Below, piece after piece: positions 1 to 5,172 of a stretch of DNA of 5,172 nt. The DNA comes from JBKJML01 sp046596415 (lineage in GTDB: Bacteria; Actinomycetota; Thermoleophilia; Gaiellales; Gaiellaceae), in NCBI GenBank assembly GCA_046596415.1, contig JBKJML010000218.1, forward strand, positions 1 to 5,172. Direction: 5' to 3'. The notes below the pieces were generated by a model. It had not been told where the DNA came from. It worked only from the letters and a program-made list of their open reading frames with translations, and did no database searches. Each line of letters opens with the position of its first letter. Positions within the stretch are counted from its first letter, which is position 1. Both the position numbers and the translations under genes were made by a program.

Positions 1-1258
1 CTCGGCGCTGATGAGCGGCGTGATGATCAAGGTCGCGCTCTACGGGCTGGTGCGCGTCCTCGTCGAATGGGTCGGCGTCCTGCCGGTCTGGTTCGGCGTG
101 CTCGTGCTCGCGCTCGGGGCGCTCTCGGCGCTCGCAGGGATCGTCTACGCGCTCTTCGAGCAGGACCTAAAGCGGCTGCTGGCGCTCAGCTCGATCGAGA
201 ACGTCGGAATCATCGTGCTCGGCCTCGGCGCCTGTCTGATCCTGCGCGCCCGCGGCGCCGACGCCTGGGCTGCCTTCGCGCTCGGGGCAGCGCTCCTGCA
301 CACCGTCAACCACGCCGTCTTCAAATCGCTCCTCTTTCTCGGCGCGGGCGCCTTCGAGCGGGCGGCAGGCTCGCTCGAGCTCGACCGGCTCGGCGGCCTC
401 CTGCGGCGGATGCCCTGGACGGCCGGAGCGTTCCTGGTCGGCGCGATGGCGATCTCCGGCCTGCCGCCCTTGAACGGCTTTGCCTCGGAGTGGCTGACCC
501 TGCAGGCGCTCCTGCACATCGCCGCCTACGGTGAGGTCGGGGACGGCATCGCCGGCGCGGTTGCGCTTGCTGCTCTCGCCGCGACTGCCGCGCTTGCCCT
601 CTTCTGCTTCGTCAAGGTGGTCGGGCTCGTCCTGCTCGGGCCGCCGCGGACGGAGCAGGCCGCCGCGGCTGAGGAGGTGCCGCTGCCGATGCGCGCCTCG
701 TTGCTGCTGCTCGCCGGTGCCTGTGTCGCGCTCGGTCTCGCGCCTGGGGTGCTCTTCGGCCCGCTCGTCGGGCTCGCCCCCTGGCCGGCCGCTCTACCGA
801 CGCAAACCGGTCTCGAGCTTCCCGGCACCGGTTCTCTACCGGGGATCTGGATCGCGGTCTTGCTACTCGCGGTCACCGGAGCCTTGGCGCTTCTGCGCGG
901 GAAGCGAAGCGCGGCTCCGGCGCCGACCTGGGCCTCCGGCCAGCAGCTTTCACCTGCGCTTCTCTGGACGGGCGCCGGCTTCACCAAGCCACTGCGGCTC
1001 GTGCTGGAGACGCTGCTACGCCCGCAGCGGGAGATCACGGCTCGGAGCGAGGGCGGCGTGCTGCAGGCGGTCTCCTACTCAGGTCAGCTTCCCCAACTGC
1101 TCGAGGATCGCCTCTACGAGCCGCTGACTCGGGTCCTCCTCGCCGCGGCGGCGCAGGCGCGGCGGCTGCAAAGCGGCAGCCTCGGCACCTACGTCGCATA
1201 CCTCGCCGGCCTCGTCCTCGCACTCCTCGCCGCCGCACGCTTCGGGTGGACCGGATGA
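1..1258 (+). CDS. hyfB: HyfB-like antiporter-type membrane subunit of a group 4 hydrogenase-like complex (5' truncated)
   Basis: C-terminal about 418 residues of an integral membrane subunit related to NuoL/M/N and Mrp antiporters, expected to move H+ or Na+ across the cytoplasmic membrane. The frame is open from base 2 and begins SALMSGVMIK, an internal motif of this family, so the ATG at 11 is not the start. E. coli HyfB is about 670 residues, so roughly the first 250, including the conserved Glu of the ion path, lie upstream. Visible signatures: LKRLLALSSIENVG with Lys at 170-172; HTVNHAVFKSLLFLGAG with His at 299-301 and Lys at 323-325; GLPPLNGFASEW with Glu at 488-490. The tail (about 930-1250) has the HyfB-type layout: a TW..G segment, an amphipathic stretch ending LYEPLTRVL, then a last membrane helix. 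The usual WxCG cysteine is Ser here (WASG). HyfD or HyfF is less likely because of this tail and the position before hyfC. The TGA stop overlaps the next ATG. Confidence 0.88.
   Translation, partial: SALMSGVMIKVALYGLVRVLVEWVGVLPVWFGVLVLALGALSALAGIVYALFEQDLKRLLALSSIENVGIIVLGLGACLILRARGADAWAAFALGAALLHTVNHAVFKSLLFLGAGAFERAAGSLELDRLGGLLRRMPWTAGAFLVGAMAISGLPPLNGFASEWLTLQALLHIAAYGEVGDGIAGAVALAALAATAALALFCFVKVVGLVLLGPPRTEQAAAAEEVPLPMRASLLLLAGACVALGLAPGVLFGPLVGLAPWPAALPTQTGLELPGTGSLPGIWIAVLLLAVTGALALLRGKRSAAPAPTWASGQQLSPALLWTGAGFTKPLRLVLETLLRPQREITARSEGGVLQAVSYSGQLPQLLEDRLYEPLTRVLLAAAAQARRLQSGSLGTYVAYLAGLVLALLAAARFGWTG
1245..1250 (+). promoter_or_regulatory. Probable ribosome binding site of hyfC
   Basis: GGTGGA, one mismatch from GGAGGA, ends four bases before the ATG at 1255. 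It supports 1255 rather than the in-frame GTG at 1246, which overlaps this site. The spacing is slightly short and the match imperfect, so coupling to hyfB through the ATGA overlap probably also helps. Confidence 0.45.
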
Positions 1259-2181
1259 GCGCCGAGGCGGCTGCCGCAGCTGCCGCCCAGCTCGTCGGTG
1301 GGATCGCGCTCGCCCCGCTCCTACCTGGGCTCGTGCAGCACTGGAAGGCGCGCCTCCAGGGCCGGCGCGGGCCAAGCCCGTTGCAGCCCTACCGCGAGCT
1401 GCGGCGGCTGTGGGGAAAGAGCACCGTCACGCCTGAAGGAACGAGCGCCCTCTACCGGCTCGCGCCCTCTGTCGTCGGTGCGGCGCTGATCGCGGCCGTC
1501 CTCGTGGTGCCGGCAGCGGCGGCCGCGCCGAGCTTCGGGATCGGCCACGACGCGCTCCTGCTCCTCGGTCTCCTCGCGCTGGCGCGCTTCGCCGTCGTCA
1601 TCGCCGCCTGGGACGCTAGTAACGGCTTCTCGCTGATCGGCGCCAGCCGCGACCTGACGCTCTCGGTCTTCGTCGAGGCGACGCTCGTGCTCGCGCTCTC
1701 CCTCGCCGCCCTCCTCGCCGGCACGACCGACCTCGTTGGCGTTGTCGCAGCAACGGCCGGCACGCAGGTCTGGACGAGCCCGGCGCTCGCGCTCGGCGCG
1801 CTCGCCTTCGCCCTCGTCGCTGTCGCCGAGACGGGTCGCCAGCCGGTGGACAGCCCCGACACCCATCTCGAGCTGACGATGATTCACGAAGGTCCGCTGC
1901 TCGAGTATGCAGGCCGCGACCTCGCGTATCTGCAATGGGCGGCGGCGGTTCGCCACTGGCTCGTGCTCGTGCTGGCAGCCCAGGTTTTTCTGCCTCATCC
2001 GCGGGAGATCTGGCTCCAGCTCGCCCTGCTGCCGCTCGTGCTGATCGTGCTCTGTGCAGTGCTGGCGCTGGTCGAAACGCTCGTCGCGAAGATGCGGATC
2101 CTGCTCGTGCCACGCCTGCTCGCCGCCGGCACGATCGCGGCGCTGCTCGGAATCGCCGCCTGGCTTGTGAGCCCCTCGTGA
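1255..2181 (+). CDS. hyfC: HyfC/HycD-like (NuoH-type) membrane anchor subunit
   Basis: 308-residue membrane protein of the NuoH/HycD/HyfC family, which anchors the peripheral redox arm and passes redox energy to the antiporter-like subunits. Length matches HycD and HyfC (about 307-322). Signatures: LQPYRELRRLWGKSTVTPEG at about residues 43-62; NGFSLIGASRDLTLSVFVEA at 123-142, with Glu141; AETGRQPVDSPDTHLELTMI at 191-210; then HEGPLLEYAGRDLAYLQWA at 211-229. The acidic residues Glu192, Glu206, Glu212 and Glu217 fall in the loop that in complex I lies near the quinone cavity. The rest is hydrophobic, with about eight likely membrane helices. ATG 1255 is chosen over the in-frame GTG at 1246 because it gives a 4-base ATGA overlap with hyfB and has GGTGGA (1245-1250) just upstream. 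The motif HLELTM.HE followed by LEY.GR is typical of hydrogenase-type rather than true NuoH proteins. Confidence 0.93.
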   Translation: MSAEAAAAAAAQLVGGIALAPLLPGLVQHWKARLQGRRGPSPLQPYRELRRLWGKSTVTPEGTSALYRLAPSVVGAALIAAVLVVPAAAAAPSFGIGHDALLLLGLLALARFAVVIAAWDASNGFSLIGASRDLTLSVFVEATLVLALSLAALLAGTTDLVGVVAATAGTQVWTSPALALGALAFALVAVAETGRQPVDSPDTHLELTMIHEGPLLEYAGRDLAYLQWAAAVRHWLVLVLAAQVFLPHPREIWLQLALLPLVLIVLCAVLALVETLVAKMRILLVPRLLAAGTIAALLGIAAWLVSPS

Positions 2182-2789
2182 GCGCCGCTGTCATCTGGAC
2201 GCTCGTCGCGCTTGGACTCGCGGTCCTCGTTGTCCGCCGGCGCTCGCTCGCGGTCGCGCTCGTGACCGCGCAAGCGCTCCTGCTGGTCGGCTTCGCACTC
2301 CAGGAGGCGGAGAGCAGCGGCGACGTCCTCGCGGCCGGTGCGCTCGCGCTCCGGGCTCTCGTTCTGGCCGGGCTCTTCCTCCTGCTCGTCTCGCGTACCC
2401 GTTCGGTGCGCCCCGTGCGGGCCCGCGTGGCTCCGCTCGCACGCGCCGGTATCGCCCTCGCCCTCGCCCTCTCCCTGACCTGGCTCGTGCCGGTGATCGG
2501 GCTCGACTCGCGCGACGCCGAGCGTGGCGTGCTCGCGCTCGTCGCCTTCGGGATCGCCACCGCAGCGCTGCGTCGCGCGACCCTGTTCCAGATCATCGGC
2601 ATCGTCCTGATCGAGAACGCGCTCGGCCTGGCAGCGTTGCAACTGCCCGGCGGCGGCGCAGTCGCGATCGAGCTCGGCGTCGCGCTCGACCTGATCCTCG
2701 TCGCCCTCGTCGCCGTCGTCTTCTACGAGCGGATCTTCGCCGAGTTCGGAACGGCCGATAGTGCCGCCCTGAGGGCATTGCGTGACTAG
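2178..2789 (+). CDS. hyfE: HyfE/HycP-like (NuoK-type) small membrane subunit
   Basis: 203-residue hydrophobic protein, close to E. coli HyfE (216). It belongs to the HyfE family, whose C-terminal half resembles NuoK and sits between the antiporter-like modules and the HyfC anchor. The most telling part is the C-terminal third: LFQIIGIVLIENALGLAAL with Glu146 in the helix, then AIELGVALDLILVALVAVVF with Glu165, followed by YERIF and a short polar tail. Buried Glu residues in two neighbouring helices are what NuoK-like subunits use in proton transfer. The GTG at 2178 is chosen because it overlaps the hyfC stop as GTGA and starts a membrane helix almost at once. An in-frame ATG at 1935 would add 81 Arg/Ala/Gly-rich residues read out of frame from hyfC, unlike any HyfE. 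No clear ribosome binding site precedes the GTG, so it probably depends on ribosomes finishing hyfC. Confidence 0.86.
   Translation: MSAAVIWTLVALGLAVLVVRRRSLAVALVTAQALLLVGFALQEAESSGDVLAAGALALRALVLAGLFLLLVSRTRSVRPVRARVAPLARAGIALALALSLTWLVPVIGLDSRDAERGVLALVAFGIATAALRRATLFQIIGIVLIENALGLAALQLPGGGAVAIELGVALDLILVALVAVVFYERIFAEFGTADSAALRALRD
2766..2776 (+). promoter_or_regulatory. Shine-Dalgarno of hyfF within a small inverted repeat
   Basis: GAGGG at 2771-2775 is six bases before the GTG at 2782, a normal spacing, and decides this start. It is embedded in GCCCTGAGGGC, which could pair GCCC (2766-2769) with GGGC (2773-2776) around a three-base TGA loop. The site lies inside the hyfE coding region, so translating ribosomes would open any such structure. 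The binding site is well supported; the hairpin is short and only suggestive. Confidence 0.6.
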
Positions 2790-4245
2790 CCGCGAGCTGC
2801 TCGCACTCGCACTGATTGCCCTGCCGGCTCTCGCGACGATCCTCTTCCTGGTCGCTCCCAGCGGTGTTGTCCCGGGACTCGCGCGCCTGGCCGCGCTCCC
2901 AACCGCAGCGCTCGCGCTGACGCTCTCGGCACTCGCCCTGCGCGCCCCCAGCGAGCCGCTGATCGGCGACTGGCTCGTCCTCGACGCCGCCGGCGGCCTA
3001 CTCCTCGGCGTGATCGGCCTGGTCGGGTTGGCGAGCGTGCTCGTCTCACCGGCCTACCTCGCTACAGGCGGCGACTCGCTCGTCTCCCCCGAGCGGCGGC
3101 AGGGGATCTACTACGCCACTTTCTACGTCTTCTGGGCGATCCTGCTCGCGGTACCGCTCGTCGGCAACCTGGGCGCCGCCTGGCTTCTCATCGAGGCAAC
3201 GACTGCCGCCTCAGCGCTACTCGTCGGCTTCAGCGGCACGCCACGCGCGCTCGAGGCAGGCTGGAAGTATCTCGTCCTGACCACGCTCGGGCTCGGCGTC
3301 GCGCTGCTCGGGATCGTGATGCTCGCGGCCGGAATCCCCGCCAGCGGGCTCGGCGAGCTCTCCTGGCAGGAGCTCTCGACCTACTCCGGCGGCAGCGACA
3401 CCGCGCTTGTCGCCTACCTGCTCCTGCTCGCCGGGCTCGCGGCGAAGATCGGCCTGGCGCCGGTACACAACTGGCTCCCTGACGCCCACTCGGAGGCGCC
3501 GCCGCCCGTCTCCGCCCTGCTCTCCGCCGCGCTTCTACCGACCGTGCTGCTCGTCGCCTGGCGCTGCCAGCAGGCCCTCGCGCCCGTCGTCGGTGAGCAG
3601 ACGACCCAGACCGTCCTGATCGCCTTCGGGCTCGGCTCACTCGCCGTCGCGGTGCCCTTCCTCTGGCGCTCGCTGCCCTGGAAGCGCCTGCTCGCCTACT
3701 CGAGCCTCGAGCACATGGGCGTGATCGCGCTCGGGATCGGCTTCGGCTCGCCGCTCGCACTGGCCGGCGTCGCGATCCACATCGCCGCCCACGCCGTCGC
3801 CAAGGCGCTGGGGTTCTACGCGGCGACACCGCTGCTCGGCCACGACCCGCAAGCAGGCGAGCACCCCGTCACCGGCATCGCCCGCAGCAAGCCCTCGCTC
3901 GGCGTCGCGATGGGGATCTCGCTCGCCGCACTCTCCGGCCTGCCGCCCTCGCCGCTCTTTGTCAGCGAGGTGCTGATCGTCGCCGGCGGCTTCCAGGCAG
4001 GGCACCCCTGGGCTGCAAGCGCGACCGCGCTCCTGCTCGCGCTCGGCTTCCTCGGCCTCGCGCACGCCCTGATCGAGACGACCGCCGGCGACAGCCCTCC
4101 ACGCGAACGCGGCCCCGTCGCCGGCCTGCGCGGCGTCACCGCCCTGACCTGCATCTCCGCCATCCTGATGCTCGGCCTCGCCGCGTCCGCGGTCGTGCTG
4201 CCCGGCACGGAGCTCGTCGACGCCCTCCTCCGAGGGCTCTCATGA
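2782..4245 (+). CDS. hyfF: HyfF/HycQ-like antiporter-type membrane subunit
   Basis: 487-residue ion-translocating subunit of the NuoL/M/N superfamily (E. coli HyfF about 526). HyfF-type signatures in order: LLIEATTAASALLVGFSG at about residues 136-153, with Glu138; the AGWKYLVL helix with Lys162; the broken-helix region AAKIGLAPVHNWLPDAHSEA with Lys222, Asp234 and Glu238; WKRLLAYSSLEHMGVIALG with Lys301; HIAAHAVAKALGFYAA with Lys341; and LSGLPPSPLFVSEVL with Glu396. This is a complete ion-path set by analogy with NuoL/M; Glu396 sits where NuoM has a terminal Glu and NuoL a Lys. IEATT and SSLEHMG favour HyfF over NuoN or MrpD. The protein is hydrophobic throughout, probably with 13-14 helices, and lacks the long lateral helix of NuoL. 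GTG 2782 has GAGGG (2771-2775) six bases upstream and overlaps hyfE by 8 bases. Whether H+ or Na+ is moved cannot be told. Confidence 0.92.
   Translation: MTSRELLALALIALPALATILFLVAPSGVVPGLARLAALPTAALALTLSALALRAPSEPLIGDWLVLDAAGGLLLGVIGLVGLASVLVSPAYLATGGDSLVSPERRQGIYYATFYVFWAILLAVPLVGNLGAAWLLIEATTAASALLVGFSGTPRALEAGWKYLVLTTLGLGVALLGIVMLAAGIPASGLGELSWQELSTYSGGSDTALVAYLLLLAGLAAKIGLAPVHNWLPDAHSEAPPPVSALLSAALLPTVLLVAWRCQQALAPVVGEQTTQTVLIAFGLGSLAVAVPFLWRSLPWKRLLAYSSLEHMGVIALGIGFGSPLALAGVAIHIAAHAVAKALGFYAATPLLGHDPQAGEHPVTGIARSKPSLGVAMGISLAALSGLPPSPLFVSEVLIVAGGFQAGHPWAASATALLLALGFLGLAHALIETTAGDSPPRERGPVAGLRGVTALTCISAILMLGLAASAVVLPGTELVDALLRGLS
4222..4237 (+). promoter_or_regulatory. Shine-Dalgarno of hyfG within a 6-bp hairpin
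   Basis: GAGGG at 4232-4236 lies five bases before the hyfG ATG at 4242. It forms the right arm of a perfect inverted repeat, GCCCTC (4222-4227), loop CTCC, GAGGGC (4232-4237). Folded in RNA, the stem would hide the ribosome binding site until ribosomes completing hyfF melt it. The repeat is seen directly; the control role is inferred. Confidence 0.55.
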
Positions 4246-5172
4246 CAAGCCCAACTGCACCGACCTCCTACCGGGAGCGGGTCGCCCTCGCCCTCGCCGA
4301 GGGCTCACGCTTCGCCGGGCTCCACGTGAGCGCGGACAGGACATTCGTGCGCACTCTGCTCGCCGCTCCAGACGGGACGACGCGCCTGGAGAACGCGGCG
4401 CCCGAACAGGGAGTCGTCCCGACGATCGTCGACCTCACACCAGCCGCCGGCTGGGACGAGCGCGAAGCCCACGACCTGCACGGGATCCGCTTCGGCGGCC
4501 ACGAGCCCTTGCGGCCACTCGTCAACCACGACGCCGCGCTCCAGCGCTGGGTGCCGGTGCACGGCGACGACAGCTACCAGCTCGCCGTCGGGCCGATCCA
4601 CGCCGGCATCATCGAGTCAGGCCACTTCCGCTTCCATCTCGTCGGCGACCGCATCCTCCACCTCGACGTCCAGCTCTTCCACAAGCACCGCGGCCTCGAA
4701 CGAGCGGCGACAGGAAAGACGCTGGAGGAAGGACTCGCCTACGCCGCGCGTGCCTGCACCGCCTGCAACGTCGCAAACGGCGTCGCCTACGCCAGCGCCT
4801 GCGAGCAAGCCCTCGGCCTTCTGCCCGGGGCGGAGCTCCGGCGAGCCCGCACGATCCTGCTCGAGCTGGAGCGGATCTGGAACCACCTGAACGACATCGC
4901 CGCGATCTGCGCCGGCGTCAGCCTCGCCGCCGGCAACAACAGCTTCGCCGCCCTGACCGAGCGCGCCCGCCGCCTGAACGCGGCGCTGACCGGTCACCGC
5001 TTCCTCTTCGAGAGCGTCCAGCTCGGCCGCAGCGAGCTCACCCTGAGCGCGGAGCAGATCGCGCTGGCGCGGGAAGAGCTCGCCTCGATCAACACCGCAG
5101 CCCTCCGCGGCTGGCGCGAGCTCCTCTTCAACACCTCCTTCCAGGATCGCCTCCCTGAGATCGGCGTCGTCA
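4242..5172 (+). CDS. hyfG: HyfG/HycE-like hydrogenase large subunit, NuoC-NuoD fusion with divergent first metal motif (3' truncated)
   Basis: First 310 residues of a HycE/HyfG-type catalytic subunit; the reading frame runs off the window. Residues about 1-105 are a short NuoC-like domain, recognised by WDEREAHDLHGIRFGGHEPL at 71-90. The NuoD/large-subunit domain begins at YQLAVGPIHAGII (112-124), continues with ESGHFRF (125-131), then HKHRGLE (147-153), whose Glu153 matches the proton-transfer Glu of [NiFe] hydrogenases. The first nickel-site motif is RACTAC (Arg170, Cys172, Cys175), followed by NVAN. The usual hydrogenase form is RxCGxC with His four residues after the second Cys; here Thr replaces Gly and Asn179 replaces His. 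Cys172 is about 70 residues earlier than in E. coli HycE, so the NuoC part is compact. The second CxxC is outside the window. GAGGG (4232-4236) lies five bases before the ATG, which overlaps the hyfF stop as ATGA. Membership of the family is clear; hydrogenase activity is open. Confidence 0.9.
   Translation, partial: MTSPTAPTSYRERVALALAEGSRFAGLHVSADRTFVRTLLAAPDGTTRLENAAPEQGVVPTIVDLTPAAGWDEREAHDLHGIRFGGHEPLRPLVNHDAALQRWVPVHGDDSYQLAVGPIHAGIIESGHFRFHLVGDRILHLDVQLFHKHRGLERAATGKTLEEGLAYAARACTACNVANGVAYASACEQALGLLPGAELRRARTILLELERIWNHLNDIAAICAGVSLAAGNNSFAALTERARRLNAALTGHRFLFESVQLGRSELTLSAEQIALAREELASINTAALRGWRELLFNTSFQDRLPEIGVV

Noticed and set aside
11..13. ATG at base 11 as the start of the first gene
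   Set aside because: The frame is open upstream, and SALMSGVMIK is an internal motif of HyfB; about 250 N-terminal residues are missing.
67..1127. Plus-strand alternative-frame ORFs (67-534, 531-1127) inside hyfB
   Set aside because: Arg/Ser/Pro-rich translations without motifs that overlap a frame with clear HyfB signatures.
1935..2177. N-terminal extension of HyfE from an in-frame ATG
   Set aside because: The added residues are low-complexity and are read from hyfC in another frame; the GTG at 2178 gives the family length and a stop-start overlap.
1616..2602. Long minus-strand open frame of 328 codons
   Set aside because: It runs antisense across hyfC and hyfE, is extremely Arg/Ala/Ser-rich without domains, and is what high-GC codon usage produces opposite real genes.
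1..4245. Part of a respiratory complex I (nuo) operon
   Set aside because: Subunits carry hydrogenase-type motifs (HyfF IEATT and SLEHMG, HyfC HLELTMIHEG), the NuoC-NuoD fusion keeps a CxxC, and the order B-C-E-F-G is not that of nuo (A-N).
1..5172. CRISPR arrays, tRNA/rRNA genes, insertion sequences or terminators
   Set aside because: None seen. The recurring CTCGCGCTCG-like strings are Leu/Ala codon runs in membrane helices, not regular repeats, and coding sequence fills the whole window.

Overview
The window holds five consecutive plus-strand genes that form the membrane arm and the start of the catalytic arm of a complex I-like, group 4 [NiFe]-hydrogenase-type complex (the hydrogenase-4 / formate hydrogenlyase family). 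The order is hyfB (5' end missing), hyfC, hyfE, hyfF, hyfG (3' end missing). Every protein is read from family motifs recalled without a database search.

The DNA is very GC-rich (about 70% by eye), with strong CTC/CTG leucine and GCC/GCG alanine usage, two GTG starts and no non-coding gaps. This fits a high-GC bacterium, most likely an actinobacterium; a Thermoleophilia-type or mycobacterial-type lineage is a guess. From memory, the order B-C-E-F-G matches the hycD-hycP-hycQ-hycE cluster of Mycobacterium tuberculosis (Rv0083-Rv0087), and it lacks the hyfD found between hyfC and hyfE in E. coli.

Layout: 1-1258 is the C-terminal part of the HyfB antiporter-like subunit. 1255-2181 is HyfC, the NuoH-like membrane anchor. 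2178-2789 is HyfE, a small NuoK-like membrane subunit. 2782-4245 is HyfF, the second antiporter-like subunit, with a full set of ion-path Glu/Lys residues. 4242-5172 is the start of HyfG, a NuoC-NuoD-like fusion that should carry the [NiFe] site. All four junctions overlap by 4 or 8 bases, so the genes are probably one transcript with coupled translation. No promoter, terminator, RNA gene, mobile element or CRISPR array is visible, and no stretch lacks a gene.

How they would work together: HyfG, with an electron-transfer NuoB-like subunit (HyfI) that must lie outside the window, would carry out the redox reaction. HyfC would couple it to the membrane, and HyfB, HyfE and HyfF would move protons or sodium ions. 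The point of most interest is HyfG: it keeps the first CxxC pair, but the residues around it depart from the usual hydrogenase signature (CTAC instead of CGxC, and Asn where His is usual). The complex may therefore be a divergent hydrogenase or an energy-converting hydrogenase-related (Ehr) complex that does not handle H2. The second CxxC, which would settle this, lies past the window end.
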